A DNA stretch of 64,000 bases from Marinobacter sp. Arc7-DN-1 (GTDB taxonomy: Bacteria > Pseudomonadota > Gammaproteobacteria > Pseudomonadales > Oleiphilaceae). The position numbers were made by a program, and so were the translations under genes. Numbering within the stretch: position 1 is the first letter of the stretch; each line of letters starts with the position of its first letter. Shown here piece after piece: positions 52,942 to 60,976 of the stretch. The DNA lies in contig NZ_CP031848.1 of assembly GCF_003441595.1 (NCBI RefSeq), forward strand, positions 3,782,001-3,846,000, given 5' to 3'. A model generated the notes under the pieces. It had not been told where the DNA came from. It saw only the letters and a list, made by a program, of their open reading frames with translations, and made no database searches.

Positions 52942-53970
52942 ATGAGCGAAGGACGCCGCACGGATTCAATATCGCAGGATACCCTTGCAACCATTCTGGA
53001 AAGCGCCGTTCTGGCCCCTTCCAGTCACAACACCCAGCCCTGGCGTTTTGAAATCAGCGGGAACGGTGTATCACTGTTCGCGGACCGGCTGCGGGCGTTG
53101 CCGGTGAATGATCCGGATGACAGGGAGCTCACCATCAGTTGTGGTTGTGCACTGTTAAATCTCCGGGTTGCCGCTGCTCACGCCGGGTTTACCGCAAATT
53201 GCGCACTTCTGCCGGATCCGGAAGATGAGGATCTGCTCGCCACGGTTTCGTTTGAGCCCTTTTCTCAAACAGTTGGTATAGAAGATCGGGAAACTGCGCT
53301 GTTCCGGGCGATCACCAGGCGCCGCACCTACCGCAAGCGTTTCGAGCCAAAACAGGTGCCATCCGGTGTGCTGGATACACTGACCGAAGCGGCACAGGCC
53401 GAAGGGGCCTGGTTCCAGGTTCTGGAATCTGAGTCGGCCCGCCACCAGGTGGCTGAACTGGTTGCCGAAGGTGATGCTGCCCAGTGGTCCAATCCCAGCT
53501 GGCGGCGGGAACTGGCAGCCTGGATGCATCCCCGCCGCAAAGGCGATGGCCTGACAGTACCGGGCATGGTTGCCCCCGTGGCACAGCTGGTCGTGCGCAC
53601 CTTCGATATGGGTAACGGTGTCGGTGCCAAAGACCGGCAGCTGGCGGATGAATCCCCGGTTATTGCAGCGCTGGGAACTTCTGGAGACGGCGACGAAGAC
53701 TGGCTGAAAGCGGGGCAGGCACTGGAGCGGGTGCTACTCACCTCCTTAGGCCAGGGGCTGCAGGCCTCCTACCTGAATCAGCCGATTCAGGTGGCGGTAC
53801 TTCGCCCGAAAATTCAGCATCTTCTGGGCAGCTCAGGATTCCCCCAGATCCTGCTAAGAATTGGTTATCCGGCGACCGATCTGCCAGCTGCTCCGAGACG
53901 CAATCTGCAGGAAGTTGTTGAAACCTCGGATTCCCGAGATACCAAAGCAAAACAGTATGGCCAGAGTTAG
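52942..53970 (+). CDS. Acg-family FMN-binding nitroreductase-like protein
   Basis: A 342-residue protein of the nitroreductase-fold Acg family: ILESAVLAPSSHNTQPWRFE near residue 18 (FMN contact), GCALLNLRVAAAHAGF, ITRRRTYRKRFEP, and near the end LTSLGQGLQASYLNQPIQVA. Mycobacterial Acg binds FMN without clear reductase activity, so a flavin store or stress role is possible. ATG at 52942 follows GAGGAGAG. It is convergent with the ribbon-helix-helix gene. Confidence 0.85.
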   Translation: MSEGRRTDSISQDTLATILESAVLAPSSHNTQPWRFEISGNGVSLFADRLRALPVNDPDDRELTISCGCALLNLRVAAAHAGFTANCALLPDPEDEDLLATVSFEPFSQTVGIEDRETALFRAITRRRTYRKRFEPKQVPSGVLDTLTEAAQAEGAWFQVLESESARHQVAELVAEGDAAQWSNPSWRRELAAWMHPRRKGDGLTVPGMVAPVAQLVVRTFDMGNGVGAKDRQLADESPVIAALGTSGDGDEDWLKAGQALERVLLTSLGQGLQASYLNQPIQVAVLRPKIQHLLGSSGFPQILLRIGYPATDLPAAPRRNLQEVVETSDSRDTKAKQYGQS

Positions 53971-53995
53971 CGCCCAGGGAACCGGTGGTCGCGGT

Positions 53996-54376
53996 TCAGT
54001 GTGTGGATTTGTTGACCACATCCGGAACAACGGGTTCGTTACGTTTCGCGTTTAGAATGCGGTCTGCATCGAGGGAGGCTATAGGCACCCGGGTATCCCT
54101 CGGAACGTCGCCACTTAACTGGAGCTCCAGATACCGAAGGGCGCATACCCGCAGGAACGAAGTGAAGTTGCCGAGGTCGTGGCCCGCATCAATGGACTCG
54201 TGGTAAAGGCGCGTGATCATCTGGGGCAGGTTCATGCCGTCCCTTTCGGCCAGCTCTGCCAGTACATGCCAGAAGGCGTTCTCCATGCGCACGCTGGTAA
54301 CCATGCCGTCGATACGCAGGGAGTGAGTCTTGCTGACCCATAGCTCCGGATCGGCATTGATAAAGAGCTTGCACAT
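53996..54376 (-). CDS. Ribbon-helix-helix domain protein
   Basis: A 126-residue protein with HSLRIDGMVTSVRMENAFWH, VLAELAERDGMNLPQMITRL, the pattern of the RHH_4 family: a beta-strand basic contact then two helices. Probably a small DNA-binding regulator. The ATG at 54376 has AGGGAG upstream. It is 51 bp downstream of the DJ-1/PfpI gene on the same strand and may be in its operon. Confidence 0.8.
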   Translation of the reverse strand: MCKLFINADPELWVSKTHSLRIDGMVTSVRMENAFWHVLAELAERDGMNLPQMITRLYHESIDAGHDLGNFTSFLRVCALRYLELQLSGDVPRDTRVPIASLDADRILNAKRNEPVVPDVVNKSTH

Positions 54377-54426
54377 GGCGGTCTCCCTGGGGTTAACGAG
54401 GGGCTGGCATGCCGGCCCCCGCGTCA

Positions 54427-54996
54427 TTATTTATCCAGCAACTTTAAGAACTGCGCCAGCCAGGCCGGATGGGCGGGCCAGGCAGGTGCTGTTACCAGAT
54501 TAGCATCGGTTACGGCCTGATCAACCTCGATCCCGGCAAAGCTGCCCCCGGCCAGCTCCACTTCCGGCTGACAGGCCGGATAGGCAGAGCATTTGCGGCC
54601 CTCAAGCACTCCCGCTGCCGCAAGCAACTGGGCACCGTGGCAGATTGCCGCCACCGGCTTGTCGGTGTCGAAGAAGTGGCGAACAAGATTCAGCACGTCC
54701 CTGTTCAGGCGCAGGTATTCCGGAGCACGGCCACCGGGAATCACCAGGGCATCGTAATCCGCTGGGTCCAGGCCCTCGAAATCCGCATTCAGGGCAAACC
54801 GGTGTCCGGGTTTTTCGGTGTAGGTCTGGTCTCCTTCGAAGTCATGGATGGCGGTGGCGACAGTGTCACCCGCTTTTTTGTCCGGGCAGATGGCGTGAAC
54901 CGTATGGCCAACGGCCTGAAGTGCCTGGAACGGCACCATGGTCTCGTAGTCTTCGGTGAAATCACCGGTGATCATCAGAATCTTCTTCCCGCTCAT
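54427..54996 (-). CDS. DJ-1/PfpI family protein
   Basis: A 189-residue class I amidotransferase-like protein. The nucleophile elbow is [13 protein letters not shown] with Cys near residue 119; the acidic partner Glu is in [13 protein letters not shown] near 16. Family members act as glyoxalase III, deglycase or chaperone-like stress proteins; function cannot be fixed here. AAGGAGACAGCC precedes the ATG. Followed by the ribbon-helix-helix gene. Confidence 0.88.
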   Translation of the reverse strand: MSGKKILMITGDFTEDYETMVPFQALQAVGHTVHAICPDKKAGDTVATAIHDFEGDQTYTEKPGHRFALNADFEGLDPADYDALVIPGGRAPEYLRLNRDVLNLVRHFFDTDKPVAAICHGAQLLAAAGVLEGRKCSAYPACQPEVELAGGSFAGIEVDQAVTDANLVTAPAWPAHPAWLAQFLKLLDK

Positions 54997-55073
54997 GGCT
55001 GTCTCCTTGTGATTGTCATGCCAGGTCCGAAAACAGTAGCAGTGGTAATGGCGGAGCGGGTATTAACGGACTA

Positions 55074-55751
55074 CTACAGTTTTCGCACCTCGTGAATCAG
55101 GTCCGGGGTGTTGTGCTTTGGGTTATTGACTGCGGCAGAGACGGTCACCGCTTTCAATTGGTCGGCTGCCAGGCGATGGGTAACTGTTCGCACCTGCTTC
55201 CGGTCCGTGATTTCCGGGTTCAGCCAGTCCCTCAGGCAGGTCGGGTCAAGAACCACCGGCTGGCGGTCATGGATGTGCTTCAGGTGTTCGCTGGCTGGCT
55301 CTGTGATAATGGCGCAGGCCGTGGTTTCGTCTCCCTCTCTGGGTGTCCATAGCCCGGCAAAGAAAATCGCGGGGTAACTTTGAGAATCTGCCGGCGTCAC
55401 GTAGTGAGGCTCTTTGCCGTACTCTGTTTGTGTCCACTCGTACCAGCCATTGGCCGGAATCAGACATCGGTGGTGGGCGAACGCCTCCCGGAAGTATTTT
55501 GAGGTGGCCACACTTTCCGCCCTGGCATTAATCGGAGAGGGCGCCTTGTCGCCGGCCCACACCGGGCGGAACCCCCAATGGGAGTGTGCCATGATCAGCG
55601 TGCCGTTCATGCTCATCCGGATCATGGGAATGCCAATGCCGGGGGTGATGTTGTAGCTGGGGTCAAAATGGCCATTCACCTCCATGCCCTCCGGAAAATA
55701 CTCGAGGATCAGGGTGTCGGGTGGCGTATAAAAGGTGAATCGTCCGCACAT
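55074..55751 (-). CDS. SRAP domain protein (YedK/HMCES family)
   Basis: A 225-residue SOS-response-associated peptidase fold. Cys2 (MCGRF) becomes the catalytic residue after Met removal and cross-links to abasic sites in single-stranded DNA, protecting them. Other conserved parts: PSYNITPG, WGFRPVWAGD, INARAES, RCLIPANGWYEW with Glu, and HIHDRQPVVL with His. Divergent from arfB. The usual HDRMP is HDRQP. Confidence 0.93.
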   Translation of the reverse strand: MCGRFTFYTPPDTLILEYFPEGMEVNGHFDPSYNITPGIGIPMIRMSMNGTLIMAHSHWGFRPVWAGDKAPSPINARAESVATSKYFREAFAHHRCLIPANGWYEWTQTEYGKEPHYVTPADSQSYPAIFFAGLWTPREGDETTACAIITEPASEHLKHIHDRQPVVLDPTCLRDWLNPEITDRKQVRTVTHRLAADQLKAVTVSAAVNNPKHNTPDLIHEVRKL

Positions 55752-55809
55752 GATGGTTGATTACCGTGTTTTCGAAGCCCGGGTGTCGGGGATTTGTTAA
55801 CCTTAGCAG

Positions 55810-56223
55810 ATGCTGAAACTATCCAATGCTGTTGAACTTGCTGACTGGGAAATCGAAATAACCCAGATTCGTGCCCAGGGTGCCGGTGGCCAGAACGTGA
55901 ATAAAGTGGCTTCCGCAGTGCACCTGCGCTTTGATATTCCGCACTCCACCTTGCCGCCTTTTTACAAGGAACGGCTGATGTCGCTTAATGACCAGCGAAT
56001 CAGCAAGGAAGGTGTACTGATTATCAAGGCGCAATCCTTTCGTACCCTGGAATTGAATAAGGAGGACGCCCTTGAGCGTCTCAAGGAACTGATCCAGCAA
56101 GCGGTGAAACCCCAAAAGGCCCGGCGGCCAACCAGACCGACTCGCTCCTCCCAGCGCAAGCGCGTCGACAAGAAAACCAAGAAGGGCAAAACCAAGGCGC
56201 TTCGCGGAAAAGTTCAGGTTTGA
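55810..56223 (+). CDS. arfB: Peptidyl-tRNA hydrolase ArfB (YaeJ)
   Basis: A 137-residue ribosome-rescue factor. The catalytic GGQ is in RAQGAGGQNVNKVASAVHLR near residue 27; the basic C-terminal tail (RKRVDKKTKKGKTKALRGK) inserts into the empty mRNA channel of stalled ribosomes. Length and layout are typical. Its end overlaps the convergent esterase gene by ten bases. Confidence 0.94.
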   Translation: MLKLSNAVELADWEIEITQIRAQGAGGQNVNKVASAVHLRFDIPHSTLPPFYKERLMSLNDQRISKEGVLIIKAQSFRTLELNKEDALERLKELIQQAVKPQKARRPTRPTRSSQRKRVDKKTKKGKTKALRGKVQV

Positions 56224-57290
56224 CCTTCCGGGTGCATCCTGCTGCCTGATTCAACCTGCTCCAGAAATGACTTGATGTCCTGAAACGCCTCTTCCGCCTC
56301 GGGAAGCAGAGGCACGAAGATCTGCCATACGTGCACCATCCCGGGCCAGGTGTGCAGGGTTACTGGTGAGCCTGCAGCCTGTGCCTTGGAAGCGTAACGT
56401 CGGGCGTTATCCAGCAGCATTTCAGTATCACTGGCCTGAATCAGGGTTGGTGGCAGATCTCTCAGGTCGCCCCGCAGTGGTGAGGCCACAGGGCTGGCCG
56501 GAGAGACCCGAAACGCGGCCAGGGTGGCCCACCAGATCACCGGCAGGGGGATTTTCGATAATCCGCCAAACGCCGGCCCCAGCAAGGGATCGGTCTCGAT
56601 GTTGTTGCGATTGCTCGGTGCCGTCAGGGTCAGGTCGGTTGAGGGCGAGAAGGTAATCGCGGCATCCGCCTGCCTTAGCCCGTTATCCCGTATCCAGGCG
56701 ATCAGCCCCAGGGTGTGGCTGCCGCCGGCGGAGTCCCCGGCCACTACCATGAAACCGGCAGATTCGGGGCTCTCCGGACCATGTTTCAGAAGCCAGGTGT
56801 AGGCCTCCCGGCAGTCCCGGACACCATCCATGAAGCGGTTTTCCGGCATCAGCCGGTAGTCCAGGGCAAACACCGCCGCTCGGGTTATCTGTGACAACCG
56901 GTCGGTAATCGCCCGGTGGCTTCGGGGACTGCCGGCGGCCCAGGCTCCGCCATGGATGTACAGAATCCGGCGGCGGGTATCGCAGCCCGGGGCAATGACC
57001 CACTCACCGCGGGGAGACTCGCAGTGGCGGAATTCGGACGCCAACTCCAGCCCCTGACTGAGTTCGTCCATGTGTTTGCGCAGGGCCATCAGCCGGGCCT
57101 TGCCGCGAAGGCCCTTCGATGATTGCCCCAGTTCGCGAATGCGCCCCAGAACCTCCCGGTTTGCATCGCTGGGCTTGCCATCCCGGACCGGGTAGTCGTC
57201 CTGGTCCAGGTGAGACAGATCCTCAAGGCGGAACAGCAGCAGTGTTGCGGCAACAATAAACACAATGATGGCAAGAATAATCCAGAGCAT
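56214..57290 (-). CDS. Alpha/beta hydrolase (hormone-sensitive lipase family) with membrane anchor
   Basis: A 358-residue protein. N-terminal transmembrane helix (MLWIILAIIVFIVAATLLLF), then an esterase domain: oxyanion motif LYIHGGAWAAG near residue 115, nucleophile elbow VAGDSAGGSHTLG near 190, and Asp/His near SDTEMLLDNA and GMVHVWQIF. It likely hydrolyses short esters or lipids at the membrane. The ATG at 57290 starts at the helix; in-frame sequence upstream belongs to the palindromic element at 57303-57464. Confidence 0.87.
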   Translation of the reverse strand: MLWIILAIIVFIVAATLLLFRLEDLSHLDQDDYPVRDGKPSDANREVLGRIRELGQSSKGLRGKARLMALRKHMDELSQGLELASEFRHCESPRGEWVIAPGCDTRRRILYIHGGAWAAGSPRSHRAITDRLSQITRAAVFALDYRLMPENRFMDGVRDCREAYTWLLKHGPESPESAGFMVVAGDSAGGSHTLGLIAWIRDNGLRQADAAITFSPSTDLTLTAPSNRNNIETDPLLGPAFGGLSKIPLPVIWWATLAAFRVSPASPVASPLRGDLRDLPPTLIQASDTEMLLDNARRYASKAQAAGSPVTLHTWPGMVHVWQIFVPLLPEAEEAFQDIKSFLEQVESGSRMHPEGQT

Positions 57291-57302
57291 GGTCAGTCCC
57301 TC

Positions 57303-57464
57303 GCAGCCTGTCGGACTTAAGGCTGATCTACTGTGCCGGTGGGAAAGCGGCTCAAATTTCCCGGATTTTTCGTTACATAGAACCACTATGCGCCTCAAAA
57401 TCCAAAAAATTTGCGCTCGCTTTCCCACCTTGCTCGTGACGATCACTTAAGTCCGACAGGCTGC
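57303..57464. repeat. Nested palindromic element, copy D
   Basis: Outer arms of 19 nt are perfect (GCAGCCTGTCGGACTTAAG at 57303-57321, complement at 57446-57464). Inside them a second 12-nt pair GGTGGGAAAGCG (57338-57349) / CGCTTTCCCACC (57418-57429), further complementary A/T blocks (AAATTT, GGATTTTT / AATCCAAAAAATTT), and a central CATAG-AACCA-CTATG. The whole 162 bp can fold as one long hairpin. Different in sequence from elements A-C. Confidence 0.85.
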
Positions 57465-57559
57465 TGGTTATTGGCCTCGCCAGAGGGGGCGAACTATGCT
57501 TGAGATAATACTCGCAGATTTGTCCCGGTTCTGCCCGGAACGGTCACAGAAGGAGTCGT

Positions 57560-57886
57560 GTGTTGCAAATTGCCTATCGGGCGCGAGACATTACCGAAGC
57601 CCACATTGTGGCTGGCCTGCTGGAAGCCAACGGCATTGAGGCCTTTGTGGGCGGCCACTATCTCCAGGGTGCCATGGGCGAGATCGGCGCCGCCGGTTTC
57701 AGCAACGTTCACGTTGACGACGACGATTTGTACCAGGCACGTCAGTTGGTGGCCGAGTATGAGGCCAGCGCTGGCGGAAGTTCCTGTCAGGTTACTGATG
57801 ACGATTATGACCGCCCCGATCACTACGCCCGCTGGTTCCTGCTGGCCCTGGCCATTGTCGGCCTGCTGCTGTTTCAAATCTACTGA
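57560..57886 (+). CDS. DUF2007 domain protein with C-terminal membrane helix
   Basis: A 108-residue protein. The DUF2007 domain (QIAYRARDITEAHIVAGLLE, ANGIEAFVGGHYLQGAMGEI, VHVDDDDLYQARQLV) is a small putative signal-transducing fold, followed by a C-terminal helix (WFLLALAIVGLLLFQIY). GTG at 57560 or TTG at 57563; AGGAG upstream favours the latter slightly. Role unknown. Confidence 0.85.
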   Translation: MLQIAYRARDITEAHIVAGLLEANGIEAFVGGHYLQGAMGEIGAAGFSNVHVDDDDLYQARQLVAEYEASAGGSSCQVTDDDYDRPDHYARWFLLALAIVGLLLFQIY

Positions 57887-57952
57887 ATGATCGGGCTGGC
57901 GCCTGCCGGCGTAGCCCCTCTCAAACTGTTCAAACGACAGGAGAAGAAAGCT

Positions 57953-58645
57953 ATGGCAGATCAACCTGTAATGCTGATTACCGGCGCCTCATCGGGCATT
58001 GGTGCAGAAACGGCCCGTGCAGTGGCGAAACAGGGGTATCGCCTGGTATTGGCGGCCCGCTCCGAAGACAAACTGAAAGGTCTGCAGCAGGAGCTTGGTG
58101 GCGAAGCACAAGTGCTAACGGTGCAATGCGACGTGCAGAATGGCGACGACCAGAAGAATATGGTCGATCACGCCCTTAAGACTTTCGGCCGCATTGATGC
58201 CGTCTTCGCCAACGCCGGCCGTGGCGGCGAACCCGGAGGATTCAGCCGGGCTGATCCGGAGGTGTGGAAGGATATGATCCTGACCAATATCTACGGGGTC
58301 GGCCTGACCCTTCAGCACTGCCTGCCGGCGCTGCGGGAAAGCAAGGGGCACCTGCTTCTGACCGGCTCTGCAGCCGGTCGTGTTACGATCCCCGGTTCCA
58401 TGTACAGTGCCACCAAGTGGGCGGTTTCCGCTATCGGCTACGGCGTTCGTGAAGAGCTTCGTGGCTCTGGCATCCGTGTCACGCTCATTGAGCCTGGCAT
58501 GGTGGATACGCCATTCTTCGACGAGCCGCCGGCTCACGCCCTGAAGCCGGAGGACATTGCCAACGCAGTGATGTACGCCGTGGCGCAACCGGCCCATGTT
58601 GATGTGAACGAGATTCTGGTCAGGCCAACGCCCCTGGGTGAGTAA
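57953..58645 (+). CDS. Short-chain dehydrogenase/reductase
   Basis: A 230-residue classical SDR: MLITGASSGIGAETARAVAK at the start, VFANAGRGGEPG, catalytic LTGSAAGR, YSATKWAV, and VTLIEPGMVDTPFFDEPP, in the group annotated NADP-dependent serine/3-hydroxy acid dehydrogenase (YdfG-like). The ATG at 57953 follows AGGAGAAG; the frame starting at the previous gene's end is not used. Immediately downstream lies a tiny remnant of another SDR. Confidence 0.87.
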   Translation: MADQPVMLITGASSGIGAETARAVAKQGYRLVLAARSEDKLKGLQQELGGEAQVLTVQCDVQNGDDQKNMVDHALKTFGRIDAVFANAGRGGEPGGFSRADPEVWKDMILTNIYGVGLTLQHCLPALRESKGHLLLTGSAAGRVTIPGSMYSATKWAVSAIGYGVREELRGSGIRVTLIEPGMVDTPFFDEPPAHALKPEDIANAVMYAVAQPAHVDVNEILVRPTPLGE

Positions 58646-58675
58646 ATTCAGACGCTGGGTAAAACGGAGGTTAAT

Positions 58676-58765
58676 ATGAGTCAATCGGGACGGGTTGCCC
58701 TGATTACCGGCCAGAACTTTGTGGCAGACGGCGTTGTGGTGCGCAGGCTGATCTATGAGGAGTGA
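58676..58765 (+). pseudogene. 29-residue remnant of an SDR gene: N- and C-termini fused by deletion
   Basis: An ATG with a strong ACGGAGG ribosome binding site reads MSQSGRVALITGQNFVADGV and then VVRRLIYEE-stop. The first part is the start of an SDR (SGRVALITG), the second is the end of one (ITGQNFVADGG, MIYEE-type). About 220 residues between are missing, exactly in frame, and both parts share the sequence for ITG at the junction. It overlaps no other start except that the thpR ribosome binding site lies in its last codons, so it may persist as a leader peptide. Confidence 0.75.
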
Positions 58766-58769
58766 AGCC

Positions 58770-59312
58770 ATGCCCCGGCTTTTCTTCGGGCTGGAGGTCC
58801 CCGCTGCCATCAGGCAGCGGTTGCTGGAGGTAAAGGCACCGGTCTCAAATGCCAAATGGCAAAGTTCTGAGCAATTGCACATCACCTTGCTGTTCCTGGG
58901 GCGCACGGAAGAGCAAAACGTTGCGGCTGTGCGCGCCGCGGCTCGCGATATTCCGGTGGCAGCTTTTGAGCTGGATGTCGTCGGTCTTGGCTGCTTCGGT
59001 CAACCTCGCAGCCCGCGAAACCTCTGGGTGGGGGTGCAGCCCGCGGCCCCCGTCGCCGGGCTGCATGATGCGCTCAAAGGCCGAATGGAGAGCCTTGGAT
59101 TCACAGCGGAGAGCCGGGCATTTCGTCCCCACATCACGCTGGCTAGGTTTAAACGGCCGCCCGGGTCTGTCGGGAACTTGCTGGCGCAGCATGGTGAATC
59201 GGTTTTCGGGCAGTTTCCGGTTAACCAGTTCGCGCTGTTTGAAAGCAAACAGGGCTCGGCCGGTTCCATGTACAGCGTGGTCGAACGCTTTCCCCTTCAG
59301 GGCTCCGATTAA
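58770..59312 (+). CDS. thpR: RNA 2',3'-cyclic phosphodiesterase ThpR
   Basis: A 180-residue 2H phosphoesterase with its two HxT motifs, LHITLLFLG (near residue 37) and PHITLARFK (near 123), which open 2',3'-cyclic phosphates in RNA (formerly LigT). The ATG at 58770 has GAGGAG seven bases upstream, inside the end of the SDR remnant; an ATG at 58755 is possible. The stop is followed by a 72-bp gap. Confidence 0.92.
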   Translation: MPRLFFGLEVPAAIRQRLLEVKAPVSNAKWQSSEQLHITLLFLGRTEEQNVAAVRAAARDIPVAAFELDVVGLGCFGQPRSPRNLWVGVQPAAPVAGLHDALKGRMESLGFTAESRAFRPHITLARFKRPPGSVGNLLAQHGESVFGQFPVNQFALFESKQGSAGSMYSVVERFPLQGSD

Positions 59313-59384
59313 CCGATTTCCCTTGACGAAATCCCGTTAGGCCACCAAAGATGAGGGCAAATCAACGCCTTTTTCGAGGTGTCT

Positions 59385-60953
59385 ATGTGCCCGCCATTTT
59401 CCGACCCGGATCAGCGCCTGTACGTCCGCAATGCCACGCTGGCGGATATTCCGGGCATCATTGAGCTCAGTCACCGTGTCTACGAAGGCACCGGTATGTA
59501 TGGTTACACCAAGGGGCCGCTGACCGGTCAGATCAACACCTTCCCGGACGGCCAGTTCGTTGCCATGCTGGGTGACACCGTGGTGGGTTACTGCGCCACG
59601 TTCCGTATTGCCGAAGAAGTGGCGCTGGCGCCTCATGACTGGACCTCCATAACCGGCAATGGTTACGCCTCACGGCATGATCCCGAGGGTGATTGGCTGT
59701 ACGGCATGGAGGTGTGTGTTGACCCGGAGTGTCGGGGATATCGCATCGGCGAGCGGCTGTACAACGAGCGCAAGCAACTGTGCCAGGCCTTGAACCTGCA
59801 GGGTGTGGTATTTGCCGGGCGCCTGCCAAGCCTGCGCCAGCGCCTGAAAAAGTTCGGCAGTGTTGAGGCCTACGTCGAGGCCATCAAGGGTAAGGAGCAG
59901 AAGGACCCGGTGCTGTCCTTTCAGCTCCATCAGGGCTTCGAAGTGCACGACATCATTCCCCATTATCTGGACGCCGATCACGATTCCATGGGCTACGGCA
60001 TTCATCTGGTCTGGCGCAACCCGAAAGTACCGCGGATCGAAAACAGCGAGCGGCGCAAACGCTATGGCCACCGAATGCGGGATACAGTGCGTATTGGCAC
60101 GGTTCAGTATCAGCAACGGCCGGTGGGATCATTTGACGAATTCAGCGAGATTGTCCGTTATTTCGTCGATGTTGTATCCACCTACAAGGGCGATTTTGTG
60201 GTGTTTCCGGAACTGTTTACTCTCCAGTTGCTATCGATTGAGGCCCGCAAGGGCAGCCCGGCGGAAACCTTCGCGGCGGTCACCCATTACGCAGAGCGCT
60301 ACCGGGAACTGATGCGGGACCTGGCCCTGCGATACAACATCAACATTGTGGCCGGCTCCACTCCGGTGCGTGAGGAAGACGGCACCATTCGGAACATGGC
60401 CCATGTGTTCCTCAGGGATGGCCAGGTTTTTACCCAGCCCAAGATTCACCCGACCCCGAACGAGGCCTTCTGGTGGAACGTGCAGGGTGGCAACCGGGTC
60501 AGCGCCATCGAGACCGACTGCGGCACCATCGGAGTTCTGATCTGTTATGACGCGGAGTTTCCGGAACTGACCCGCCATCTGGTGGATCAGGGCGTTCATA
60601 TCATCTTTGTGCCCTTCTGTACCGACGAACGCCAGAGCTACCTGAGGGTGCGTTACTGCTGTCAGGCCAGGGCGGTGGAAAACCAGGTGTACGTGGTGAT
60701 GTCCGGTAACGTTGGCAACCTGCCCAAGGTGCCGAATATGGAAATCCAGTATGGCCAGAGCTGTATTCTTACCCCCTGTGATTTTCCGTTTGCCCGGGAC
60801 GGTATCGCCGCAGACACGGAACCCAATGTTGAAACAGTGGCCTTCGCCGATCTCCGGCCGGAGGTGCTGATCACGGCCCGAAACAGTGGAACCGTGAAAA
60901 ATCTTCAGGATCGTCGTCACGACCTCTACAGCGTGACCTGGCGTGGTGAGTAG
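59385..60953 (+). CDS. GNAT-acetyltransferase / nitrilase-superfamily fusion
   Basis: A 522-residue two-domain protein. The N-terminal GNAT domain (about 1-205) has YVRNATLADIPGIIELSHRV and a cofactor loop CVDPECRGYRIGERLYNERK. The C-terminal carbon-nitrogen hydrolase (about 225-510) has the Glu-Lys-Cys triad: Glu in VFPELFTLQ, Lys in PKIHPTPNE and Cys in LICYDAEFPELTRH. This fusion is known in many bacteria; an amide hydrolase coupled to N-acetylation is presumed, substrate unknown. The ATG at 59385 (MCPPFSDP) is preferred to the GTG six bases before. Confidence 0.9.
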   Translation: MCPPFSDPDQRLYVRNATLADIPGIIELSHRVYEGTGMYGYTKGPLTGQINTFPDGQFVAMLGDTVVGYCATFRIAEEVALAPHDWTSITGNGYASRHDPEGDWLYGMEVCVDPECRGYRIGERLYNERKQLCQALNLQGVVFAGRLPSLRQRLKKFGSVEAYVEAIKGKEQKDPVLSFQLHQGFEVHDIIPHYLDADHDSMGYGIHLVWRNPKVPRIENSERRKRYGHRMRDTVRIGTVQYQQRPVGSFDEFSEIVRYFVDVVSTYKGDFVVFPELFTLQLLSIEARKGSPAETFAAVTHYAERYRELMRDLALRYNINIVAGSTPVREEDGTIRNMAHVFLRDGQVFTQPKIHPTPNEAFWWNVQGGNRVSAIETDCGTIGVLICYDAEFPELTRHLVDQGVHIIFVPFCTDERQSYLRVRYCCQARAVENQVYVVMSGNVGNLPKVPNMEIQYGQSCILTPCDFPFARDGIAADTEPNVETVAFADLRPEVLITARNSGTVKNLQDRRHDLYSVTWRGE

Positions 60954-60976
60954 ACCGAGTAGACAGGAGTGTCGTT

